From positions 38,535 to 102,534 of the IMG/VR virus record IMGVR_UViG_3300028563_000012: a DNA stretch of 64,000 bases. One strand, given 5' to 3'. Every line of letters begins with the position of its first letter. Position 1 is the stretch's first letter. The translations under genes were made by a program, and so were the position numbers. The notes under the pieces are model-generated. The model saw only the letters and a list, made by a program, of their open reading frames with translations, ran no database searches and was not told the DNA's origin. This stretch comes from a virus. Shown here piece after piece: positions 26,935-34,062 of the stretch.

Positions 26935-27668
26935 CCCATCACCCAAGTCATACTTCCGGGAACGCCGATGCAGATCGGGCGCTTGTACATTCGCAGGATC
27001 CGGCTGATCTCTTGATCCTTGGTGATGTCTGTGATGTCTTGTTGCTTCACTTCGAGCTGGCCGAATTGCATGGTGTGCCCGTCCGTCGTTTCTGATGTGA
27101 TCTTGCCGATGGCCACGGGGTATCCAGACGACATCGGATCGGGGTTGTTGAGATCGCGTATCACCAAGCGAATCAGCGCGCGCTTGATCAAGTACGGGGT
27201 GCTGCCATCGGCTTCAACAAAGCCAAAGTTGCCAACAATCTTCTGGTTCTGATAGCCTTTCCCGAAGATGCACCCTTGGCCGCGGGCCGACACGTGAGGC
27301 ATGAAACCGCCGATGAACCTGGTGGTCCAAACGATCTTGGGATTCTTCCGGTCATCTTGGACCGGGCCCCTCCGATTGTAGACCGTGTAGTTTTGCGTGT
27401 TCAGCGCGTTCACCATGTCGCTGTTGGCGTATACTGCGCTGCAATCGATGATTGGTATCGGCAGGAACAAGGTGTCTGAGTCATTCCCATCCATCGTGAA
27501 TTCAGCAGCCCGTGACTCGAAGAACTGGCCTGTGGCCAACTCGATGAACTGGGCCCATGCAATGATGGATGCGATCACCGAATCCTTGTTTTCATCATTG
27601 ACAATGAAGCCAGCAGCGTTGATATCGTCAGTTGTGATGTACGGGGTGGGTGGTGGTGTATCAGCCAT
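26931..27668 (-). CDS. Head-tail adaptor candidate
   Basis: A 245-residue protein with an N-terminal helical start typical of gp6/gp15-like adaptors (YITTDDINAAGFIVNDENKDSVIASIIAWAQFIELATGQFF), then DSDTLFLPIPIIDCSAVYAN and beta/helix parts including PYLIKRALIRLVIRDLNN. This AxxxIELATGQFF pattern (helices followed by a stretch with a W/F-rich turn) is common in adaptors that sit under the portal. The start ATG has GGAG and overlaps the previous stop by 8 nt. It stands between the small connector genes and the closure-like gene. Confidence 0.6.
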   Translation of the reverse strand: MADTPPPTPYITTDDINAAGFIVNDENKDSVIASIIAWAQFIELATGQFFESRAAEFTMDGNDSDTLFLPIPIIDCSAVYANSDMVNALNTQNYTVYNRRGPVQDDRKNPKIVWTTRFIGGFMPHVSARGQGCIFGKGYQNQKIVGNFGFVEADGSTPYLIKRALIRLVIRDLNNPDPMSSGYPVAIGKITSETTDGHTMQFGQLEVKQQDITDITKDQEISRILRMYKRPICIGVPGSMTWVMG

Positions 27669-28023
27669 GCTTCTCCTGTGGCTTCCAGCGTCGTTTGCCC
27701 ATACGGCGCACATCGAGTCGGGTCATTGCGGGCGTGCTCTGGTTGTAGGTCGTTGCCTTTATCATAAGGTCATCTGCCCAACAAACGACGGACGCAGATT
27801 GCAAGACGTTGTGAGAGTCGACAACTTGTTCCAAGTCCCATGTCATCTTTGCAAACAACTTCGGCACTGGGAGTGTGATGTACTCGCCGCCCCTAATAAT
27901 GCCAACGCCGCGGATCTGACCCTGAAATGACGGATCAGATGCGCGGCGTTGCCATTCGCCCAATTCGTTGGGCAGTTGTATGGTTAGGGTTTCGCCGGTT
28001 GCGAGATTGACGATGAGTCGCAT
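27661..28023 (-). CDS. Small structural-region protein, unknown
   Basis: About 120 residues (begins MRLIVNLATGETLTIQLPNE), with a beta start followed by GVGIIRGGEYITLPVPKLFAKMTW. No known family. The ATG at 28021-28023 lies inside the end of the upstream gene (40-nt overlap) and has only a weak Shine-Dalgarno, so the start is uncertain. The end is fixed and overlaps the adaptor gene. Position suggests a connector-region accessory. Confidence 0.55.
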   Translation of the reverse strand: MRLIVNLATGETLTIQLPNELGEWQRRASDPSFQGQIRGVGIIRGGEYITLPVPKLFAKMTWDLEQVVDSHNVLQSASVVCWADDLMIKATTYNQSTPAMTRLDVRRMGKRRWKPQEKHG

Positions 28024-28217
28024 GGTTTTGCAAACACCAAGCTCTCGACCACACGAGGGCACTTCTCCTTGATGAAATCCCACTCTTCATCAGTCACTTC
28101 ATGGGATAGCCCAGGCGCGATGATCAACGTGTCACCTGTGACACTACGGTGTTTCACCGTGTTTGGGAGTTGAACATCCACGGTCTGCGCAGTGCCTTTC
28201 ACCTTCAACCAAACCAT
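27984..28217 (-). CDS. Small unknown protein in the connector region
   Basis: A 77-residue protein (MVWLKVKGTAQTVDVQLPNT at the start) with a short beta N-terminus and a helix EVTDEEWDFIKEKCPRVVES. AGGGGT stands a few nt before the ATG and the gene follows the previous stop by 3 nt. Small proteins of this look (a barrel strand, then T/SDEEWDFI) are frequent between capsid and adaptor genes, but no function is known to me. Confidence 0.6.
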   Translation of the reverse strand: MVWLKVKGTAQTVDVQLPNTVKHRSVTGDTLIIAPGLSHEVTDEEWDFIKEKCPRVVESLVFAKPCDSSSISQPAKP

Positions 28218-28220
28218 CGC

Positions 28221-28586
28221 TTACCCCTGGCCTTGTGGCTTCCCTGCTGGCTTTGCCGCTGGCTTTACCGGCGGTTTGGCTGCGGGCTTGTTGGCTTTGG
28301 CTGCGGGCTTTGCAGCAGGATCGATTGGTTGTCCATCGTCAATTGGGCCACTTTCGCCCACGACTTCGCCATCAACCTCTTCCTCAACTTCATCCTCGCC
28401 CTCGTTCTCTGGGATCCCGGCCGGCAATGCGACACGTTGATCTTCCTCGACTTCAACGTTCAAGACGCCAACCGTACGAAGTTTGGCGATGATGTCGCGA
28501 TCCGTGATGACGCTTGGCGTGCTGGTGAAGACGTGGGGCCCGAATGTGTATGATTTGCCTTCTCTGAGCGTAACTGTTGCCTTCAT
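28221..28586 (-). CDS. Acidic/Ala-Lys-Pro-repeat protein after the decoration gene
   Basis: The 121-residue product has a folded N-terminal half (MKATVTLREGKSYTFGP, VITDRDIIAKLRTVGVLNVE), an acidic stretch (ENEGEDEVEEEVDGEVVGE) and a tandem PAAKPAAKANKPAAK tail. The pattern of a small beta domain plus F/Y-FG motif resembles head-completion proteins of capsid operons. The ATG at 28584-28586 has GGAGGT 6 nt upstream; longer in-frame versions would overlap the decoration gene. The unfolded charged tail may bind DNA or other virion proteins. Confidence 0.62.
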   Translation of the reverse strand: MKATVTLREGKSYTFGPHVFTSTPSVITDRDIIAKLRTVGVLNVEVEEDQRVALPAGIPENEGEDEVEEEVDGEVVGESGPIDDGQPIDPAAKPAAKANKPAAKPPVKPAAKPAGKPQGQG

Positions 28587-28605
28587 GGTAACCTCCGAAT
28601 GGGTT

Positions 28606-28650
28606 CTTTGTGGGAACCGAATTGGGTTTAGCAATCCGGCGCCCACAAAG
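28606..28650 (-). promoter_or_regulatory. Hairpin between decoration gene and next gene
   Basis: A perfect 9-bp inverted repeat CTTTGTGGG (28606-28614) / CCCACAAAG (28642-28650) with a 27-nt loop lies in the 77-nt gap after the decoration gene. No U-tract follows. It may stabilise the capsid/decoration mRNA end or attenuate the connector genes. Confidence 0.5.
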
Positions 28651-28663
28651 GTGTGCCCTTTGT

Positions 28664-29185
28664 TTACTGCCAAGCCGCGATCAGGACACCAGCAGGAACG
28701 GCAACACCGCTGCTGGCCTTGGCAATGGAGACGGTCAGGCTGTCGCCTGGTGCCAACTCCAACACGGTCGGATCTGTGTTCAACGTGCCCGCAACGGGCA
28801 CAAAAGCGGTCCAATCACCGGAACCGCCACCGGCCGCCGTTTTGGTGGCGATGGTCCCAACAACACCGCCATCAGCGCCCGCGGCCGTGCGTTTCTTCAC
28901 GGTCAACGTGGCATAGGAGGTGTCGTTGGATGTTAGGGATGCCCCTGGCGTGTACGATACGCCCACAACATCCTGGGTGTGAGACCCAGAGTTGGTGTGG
29001 AATATCGTTTCAGCCGTGGTGTCGGTCGCGCCGCCATCGACCGCCGACTTGGTGTGCTTTGCCGACCTGTCAGCCAGATCTGCAATATAGTGGGGCAAGT
29101 CGTCACTTGTCCCCTCTTGGCTGTTGAGATTGGAGCCGCCAGCAAACAAAGTTGCGAGGCGGCTGACCACTGTGCGAAGGCTCAT
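28664..29185 (-). CDS. Capsid decoration (cement) protein candidate
   Basis: A 173-residue Ala/Gly/Thr/Ser-rich beta protein coded directly after the major capsid gene, the usual place for decoration proteins. Strands include DVVGVSYTPGASLTSNDTSYATLTVKK and DPTVLELAPGDSLTVSIAKASSGV, consistent with a jelly-roll or Ig-like surface fold (GD-L-T-V style edge strands). A helical N-terminal arm (MSLRTVVSRLATLFAGG) precedes it. GGAGG lies before the ATG, as expected of an abundant product. Function is by position and composition. Confidence 0.65.
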   Translation of the reverse strand: MSLRTVVSRLATLFAGGSNLNSQEGTSDDLPHYIADLADRSAKHTKSAVDGGATDTTAETIFHTNSGSHTQDVVGVSYTPGASLTSNDTSYATLTVKKRTAAGADGGVVGTIATKTAAGGGSGDWTAFVPVAGTLNTDPTVLELAPGDSLTVSIAKASSGVAVPAGVLIAAWQ

Positions 29186-29239
29186 TCATTCCTCCTGGTG
29201 AAGATTCTCGATTTGGTGTCTGCCCCTCGACATGCCGAC

Positions 29240-30451
29240 TTAGACGCCGGTGCCGAGATTGACGACCTTCACCAACGCGTCCGTCTCTTCCACGTTCATG
29301 GTCACCTTGGCCGTGATCACGTACTGGTTGACGCGCTTGAAGATGTCACGGTCACGCTCGATGCGAACGTCACGACCGATACCGACGATGAGGTTGCTGT
29401 AGTGGGTGAGCAACAGCGTTGGGTTGGCATCGTAGGTGACCTTCACGGTTGCACCGCTGTTGATGGCGCTGGCCGACGTGCGAGCGATCGATCCAGTGCT
29501 GGTGATCGTGTAGTCGTTGTTGGTGCCGTTGGTGGACGGCAGATAGGCAGCGGTCGCAGTGGACGCCAGGGTGCTTGGGAGCACCACAACGTTGGCGACA
29601 GCACTACGGCGCAGCTGGACTGCCGTGGTACTGGTGAGGATGATGTGCTCAACCTCGCGATACTTGAACGGATACAGGTTGAACGGCACGAGCTGGATGC
29701 CGAAGGGCGTCAGGTTCTGCGTGCTGGATAGGGCGTTGTCACCCTGCTGCGTGGCACGCGTCGACACGCGCTCACGATAGTTCTGCTCCAGGTTGACGCT
29801 GGTCATGTAGCGCAGCTCTTGGCGGTTGCGCTTGAACTTGGGCGGCATCGCATTCAGCGCCTGGCTGAACACGTTGGAACCGATGTTCTGACCCTGAGCA
29901 TCGTACACGTGGGCGCCGTCGGCGGCCCGCAACCAACCGTTGCCCATCCCAAGGTAGGCATCCTGGACGTATTGCGTGGTGCTGCCACCGTCCAGGATGT
30001 CGCCCTCAATGGCCGCACGGCCAAGGGCATCGCCCTCGATGTAGAGCTGTTCCATGTCGTTCGCGAGCTGGGCCGCCATCATGCGGATGATGCGATCCTC
30101 GACAGCTTCGCCTTCCAGGTTGATCTCCCGGAAGGTGTCGCTGATCTCGAACGGCACGATGATCTCCAGCGGCTGGAGGGTGATGCGGCTGGTGCTGACA
30201 CCGCGTCGGTTGGTCGGCGCCGTGGCTTCCGCGGCCGGCTGAGCAAGACGTTTGCCCACACCGATCTTGTCGATGTAGAGCTGTTCGTTGCGGAACCGGA
30301 TGGTGCGTGCGTTGTTCTTCAGGCCCGACAGGTCAAAGACGTAGTCGATGAACTTGTCAGATTGGGCTGGGTTGAGCTTGCCTTGGCTGGCAAGCGCGTC
30401 GGTTGCAATGACTGCCTTCTCCACCAGCTGCTTGTTGTCGACTTCGGCCAT
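29240..30451 (-). CDS. Major capsid protein (HK97 fold)
   Basis: The 403-residue product carries a recognisable capsid pattern: NEQLYIDKIGVGKRLAQPA, then ITLQPLEIIVPFEISDTF, the E-loop to spine helix region EDRIIRMMAAQLANDMEQLYIEGD, and GNGWLRAADGAHVYDAQG. A beta insertion near residues 285-350 (YTITSTGSIARTSASAIN, TVKVTYDANPTLLL) looks like an added Ig-like domain before the final axial strands (RDIFKRVNQYVITAKVTMNVEE). Strong GGAG upstream of the ATG. It follows the scaffold-like gene and precedes decoration. Confidence 0.9.
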   Translation of the reverse strand: MAEVDNKQLVEKAVIATDALASQGKLNPAQSDKFIDYVFDLSGLKNNARTIRFRNEQLYIDKIGVGKRLAQPAAEATAPTNRRGVSTSRITLQPLEIIVPFEISDTFREINLEGEAVEDRIIRMMAAQLANDMEQLYIEGDALGRAAIEGDILDGGSTTQYVQDAYLGMGNGWLRAADGAHVYDAQGQNIGSNVFSQALNAMPPKFKRNRQELRYMTSVNLEQNYRERVSTRATQQGDNALSSTQNLTPFGIQLVPFNLYPFKYREVEHIILTSTTAVQLRRSAVANVVVLPSTLASTATAAYLPSTNGTNNDYTITSTGSIARTSASAINSGATVKVTYDANPTLLLTHYSNLIVGIGRDVRIERDRDIFKRVNQYVITAKVTMNVEETDALVKVVNLGTGV

Positions 30452-30499
30452 TTTACTTGCTCCTTGTTGGATGTTTCTTGCGTGGGTGAAGGGCAGCCG

Positions 30500-31345
30500 T
30501 TACAGCACGCCCGACCAGAAAGACTTGGTTGTGGTTTGGGTGGCGGTGCTGTTGTCAGCATCCGTCTTGGTGGTGCCGCCATCAACGGCTTCCAGTTTCT
30601 TGGCCATCGAGGCCACGGTGTCGTTGAGAGATTTGATGGTCGCAGTGACTTCTTCCAGAGATTTCTTGGTTTCCGGAGTGGGCACGGTGTGAGGGATCAA
30701 CGGCTTGACGCCGTCGGTGCCTTCGCCTGAGTCGATCGACGTGAGAGACTTGTATGCCTCCTCATCCACGCTCTTCACCAGGCCCATCAGGTCTTTGAGC
30801 GCCTTGGTGAAGGCCTCCATGCGTTCCTTGCTGAACTGCTTGCCGCCAGCCTTGGAGACGTTGCCTGAACCCTGCTCACCGTCATCGGCCTCTTCCTTCT
30901 TGGCCTTGGCGGTCTTGCCCTTGCCCTTGTCGCCATCGTCGGTGTTGTTGCCAACATCGCTTTCGAGGACATCGCCAATCGCCTTGGTGAGGTTGGCAAT
31001 GCTCTTCTTCATCTCCTCGCCATCGGCCTTCAGCTTTCCAGCCGCAATCGCCTTGTTGAGGTTGGAAACCATGCTCTCAAGACTTGGGGCCACATTGGTC
31101 CCGTCATCGTTGAGAGGTGCTTGCATGCCGGGCTTGGTGCCTGGCGTGAACGACGGGGTGGGCGCCTTTGAACCTTCGGGGTTGCCAGGCGACGCGGCTT
31201 TGGCTGCAGTGGTACTCATAGATCCCTCCATGGATTTGACCGCCAAGAAGTCGACCAGGTTTGCAGGCTCATCGACAAGGTCGACATTGCCCACTTGCAG
31301 GTCTAAAAAGCGCTGCTTGGCTTGTTGGTCAGATGTGCTCGACAT
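30500..31345 (-). CDS. Scaffold-like head assembly protein with XkdF-type N-terminus
   Basis: A 281-residue, highly charged and largely helical protein just before the capsid gene. The start (QRFLDLQVGNVDLVDEPANLVDFLAVKS) contains the V-x-LVDEPAN motif typical of XkdF/prohead-protease-linked proteins. The rest has long helices (MVSNLNKAIAAGKL, EEMKKSIANLTKAIGDVLES, ERMEAFTKALKDLMGLVKSV, ATIKSLNDTVASMAKKLEAV) separated by Lys/Glu/Asp-rich linkers, as in scaffolds. The C-terminal SFWSGVL could be the capsid-binding end. AAGG precedes the ATG. It probably acts with the protease encoded just upstream. Confidence 0.68.
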   Translation of the reverse strand: MSSTSDQQAKQRFLDLQVGNVDLVDEPANLVDFLAVKSMEGSMSTTAAKAASPGNPEGSKAPTPSFTPGTKPGMQAPLNDDGTNVAPSLESMVSNLNKAIAAGKLKADGEEMKKSIANLTKAIGDVLESDVGNNTDDGDKGKGKTAKAKKEEADDGEQGSGNVSKAGGKQFSKERMEAFTKALKDLMGLVKSVDEEAYKSLTSIDSGEGTDGVKPLIPHTVPTPETKKSLEEVTATIKSLNDTVASMAKKLEAVDGGTTKTDADNSTATQTTTKSFWSGVL

Positions 31346-31398
31346 GTGCCTTGATTCTCGAATGGATCAAGACAGTCGGCAAGAGATGGAGGATCGGA

Positions 31399-33819
31399 CT
31401 ATGGTGTTTGAATCTGCTTCACTTTTGCAATTCCAGCGATGGAATAGCCACGTATCTTGGAGTCTTTCACCTTGGTCCAGATGTCATCATTTTCAATATG
31501 AGTAACCATCATCCAAGTGCCTTTCTTGATTGATTTGGTTCCCATCTTGAAGTTGACCGGAGCACACCATGATTCCACAAGGTCAAGACCTGCAGGGAAG
31601 CTGTTGTGCTGCACCCCGATCTGTGTTGACCTGTTGTAATTTGCCAAGAAGTCATGGGCGGCCTTTTCGATGACATCAGCGCTGTAGATGTCGCCTTGGC
31701 CATCAACAACTTCAGGCTCCAGCACAATGCCCCAAATCAGCCGTTTCTCATCATCAGCCTTCACAACTGGGCACCACAGTGACTTCCTCACCTGGATGGC
31801 GCCGCTATCCAACATGGCAATTAGGACTTCAGATTTGGGCGTCTGTGACCAAGCACGTTCCCACACCCAAACGCGGGTTTCATCTTCCCAATCAACACTG
31901 TAGTCGAACACTGCCAGCCGAACGTTGCGGAGCAGCCACAAGCCAGACAACACGCCAGCTTCCAGCCAAAACTCCTTTTCAGTGTCGCTTTGCTTGCCAG
32001 CAGTCCATTTGAACTGACTCCTGATGGCATAGCGGCTCCAACCGTCATCGCCCGAGCCGACGGCACCGGGCGGGAACGCGGTTGCATTGTCCAAGCCAAC
32101 ACCCATCCACCCCAAATCGCCCTTGCGCGCTGCACCGGCCGGGAATTCGACCTTGACGCGATCATCGCTTGATGGGTACTTGTACTTGCTGGTGTCGGAC
32201 GGGACGCTCAAGTCAATGGCTTGGTATGCGCCCGCGGCTTCCTTCAACTCGTTGTCACCGAATTGGTTGCCTGGAAACAGCATCTCACCACCCTCCCAGA
32301 ACTTGTCGCCCTTGCGCACCAGGCGGATGTCGGTGTGGATGTGAACGGGACGCAATACCATCAGCAGTCTGCGGTCAGGCTCGGGCATCGCATCGAAAGC
32401 AGCACCGGCCTCACCCTTGGATGCTCCGATCTTGTCGTCGATGAGCTTGAGCAGCTCATCGTTGTAGCCGCCCATGGCTTTGGCCAATGGGATCGCGGAA
32501 TCATCGCCGAGCAACTGGCGCATGCGCTGGATCTGCAAATCATCGGGCTCAAAACCCTCCCATCCCATGGCGTCGGTCATCTCAACTTGCTGTCGGAGCA
32601 GCCCCATCTCATGGGTTTGCAGAATGCCGGTGCCACCCTCGCCCTCGACAATGTCCAACGGCTGCGGAATGTCCAGCTTTTTCGCCTTGGATACACGGCT
32701 GCCATCTTCCTTTTCCAGCATGGCTTGCGCCTCTTTCGTCGCCTTGGCCTTCACATCCGGCGGCAAATTCGATTGCGGGATCCGGGATAGCGCGTTGCGA
32801 AGGTGCGGCAGATCAACCTTGCCGTCGGCATCCTTCACAGGGAAATGGCGCAACGAGCGCGGGGTTGTTTTGCCATCCTCGTCTTTCTCGCCACCGCCCT
32901 CGATGTGCAGGAATGCGCTGTCGGGCAACTCGTTGATGTACTTGCCGCTCCAAAGTGCCTTGGACATCTTGAATGACTGATGGTCGCCGCCAACGGACAT
33001 GACGATGTCATCAAACGACAAGGGCTGCTCAGGCAACTCATCCGTGGGAGCAGCTTCGCCCTTTTCCAGATACTTCAAGGTGACGTGCGGGGTGAATCCG
33101 TGGCTTTTCACGACCTTCACCCCGGTCGACTCGATGGCCTTGCAGACGCCTTGTCTGAAGTCGTGCATGTCGGGTGAATCGACCAACGCACAATGCACAC
33201 GGCGGCCTTCTGAGGTTTCAGAAGGGGCAAACATGCCATGGCCAGCAATTTTGCCGGTGTAGGCTTCCGATTGGGCGGCATGACGTTTCATGGCTTGCCG
33301 CACAGCCTCGACTTGCCCGCTGGACAAGTCCTTGCCGAGGTAGGCGAGCGTGACGTGCATTTTGTCATGAGGTTCACCGCCGGGAACCGCTAGCGATTTG
33401 GCCACATTGGGGTCGATGCTGTGGCTGATCATCACACCCGTGTGCCCCTTGACAGCTGGGATCTTCTTACGGTCGCCAGGGAAATGCGCTGGGTTGAGCT
33501 TGCCACCCGTCTCCAACGTTCCCGAGCTGATCGCGCCATTGGCAGGCGCACCGCCATCGGCCTTGCTGCTGCTCGCAATGGCTGCGCCGCACGCATGGCA
33601 AACGCCGTTGTTGATGTCCGACTGCTTCAAGACGGCGCTGCATTCGGGGCAGCGCTGGAACTTCTTGGTGTCGACATCGCCAACCGTCGGATCTCCATCT
33701 TCAGACGCCTTGGACTTCGTTTCAGCCACCGAGTTGGCGTCAGACGGATCAACTTCAGCCTTTGCGGCCTTGCTAACGGATTGCCATTGGTCAGATGTGA
33801 GAGCGCGTCGTTTGAGCAT
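31399..33819 (-). CDS. Prohead protease (XkdF-type) fused to a 2H phosphoesterase and zinc ribbon
   Basis: The 806-residue protein is a multidomain fusion. A zinc ribbon lies at residues 57-77 (CPEC, CHAC). A 2H phosphoesterase domain follows, with its two H-V-T-L motifs at H155 (MHVTLAYLG) and H245 (PHVTLKYLE), as in 2'-5' ligase-like and cyclic-nucleotide-cleaving enzymes. Next comes a phage RHFPVKD...LPHLRNALSRIPQS segment near 324-350. Around residue 490 a VHIHTDIRL...FWEGGEMLFPGN stretch resembles a LigD-type phosphoesterase. The C-terminal 140 residues match XkdF-type proteases (LIWGIVLEPEVVDGQGDIY, IGVQHNSFPA, GTWMMVTHIENDDIW, IRGYSIAGIA). The protease should mature the head and could release the other domains. 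Confidence 0.82.
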   Translation of the reverse strand: MLKRRALTSDQWQSVSKAAKAEVDPSDANSVAETKSKASEDGDPTVGDVDTKKFQRCPECSAVLKQSDINNGVCHACGAAIASSSKADGGAPANGAISSGTLETGGKLNPAHFPGDRKKIPAVKGHTGVMISHSIDPNVAKSLAVPGGEPHDKMHVTLAYLGKDLSSGQVEAVRQAMKRHAAQSEAYTGKIAGHGMFAPSETSEGRRVHCALVDSPDMHDFRQGVCKAIESTGVKVVKSHGFTPHVTLKYLEKGEAAPTDELPEQPLSFDDIVMSVGGDHQSFKMSKALWSGKYINELPDSAFLHIEGGGEKDEDGKTTPRSLRHFPVKDADGKVDLPHLRNALSRIPQSNLPPDVKAKATKEAQAMLEKEDGSRVSKAKKLDIPQPLDIVEGEGGTGILQTHEMGLLRQQVEMTDAMGWEGFEPDDLQIQRMRQLLGDDSAIPLAKAMGGYNDELLKLIDDKIGASKGEAGAAFDAMPEPDRRLLMVLRPVHIHTDIRLVRKGDKFWEGGEMLFPGNQFGDNELKEAAGAYQAIDLSVPSDTSKYKYPSSDDRVKVEFPAGAARKGDLGWMGVGLDNATAFPPGAVGSGDDGWSRYAIRSQFKWTAGKQSDTEKEFWLEAGVLSGLWLLRNVRLAVFDYSVDWEDETRVWVWERAWSQTPKSEVLIAMLDSGAIQVRKSLWCPVVKADDEKRLIWGIVLEPEVVDGQGDIYSADVIEKAAHDFLANYNRSTQIGVQHNSFPAGLDLVESWCAPVNFKMGTKSIKKGTWMMVTHIENDDIWTKVKDSKIRGYSIAGIAKVKQIQTP

Positions 33820-33918
33820 GCCTAAGAGTTTAGCCGCAGTCGCGGCCAGCGATTCTCACAACGCGCTCGCATTGCAACCAATTGATGCCAATCTGATTGC
33901 GCTAAGCACCAACAGCAA

Positions 33919-34062
33919 CTACGGCTTTTTGGTGGTGTCTTTCGGCTTCGCCGGGACCTTGGCTTGCTCGATTTCGTGCTGTTTGGCTTGCTTTCGACCT
34001 GGTTTGATGACCACGAAGTCACCAGGTTGTGCAATGAATCGATTGGTATTTTTGTCTGGCAT
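33919..34062 (-). CDS. Small basic unknown protein
   Basis: A 47-residue ORF beginning MPDKNTNRFIAQPGDFVVIK and ending KPKDTTKKP. Its ATG overlaps the stop of the MuF-like gene (TAATG) and GAGGTG lies 6 nt upstream, good evidence of translation. The Q-P-G-D-F-V-V-I start may form a small beta unit with a basic, disordered tail. No known family. The 100 bases after it up to the protease gene show nothing. Confidence 0.62.
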   Translation of the reverse strand: MPDKNTNRFIAQPGDFVVIKPGRKQAKQHEIEQAKVPAKPKDTTKKP

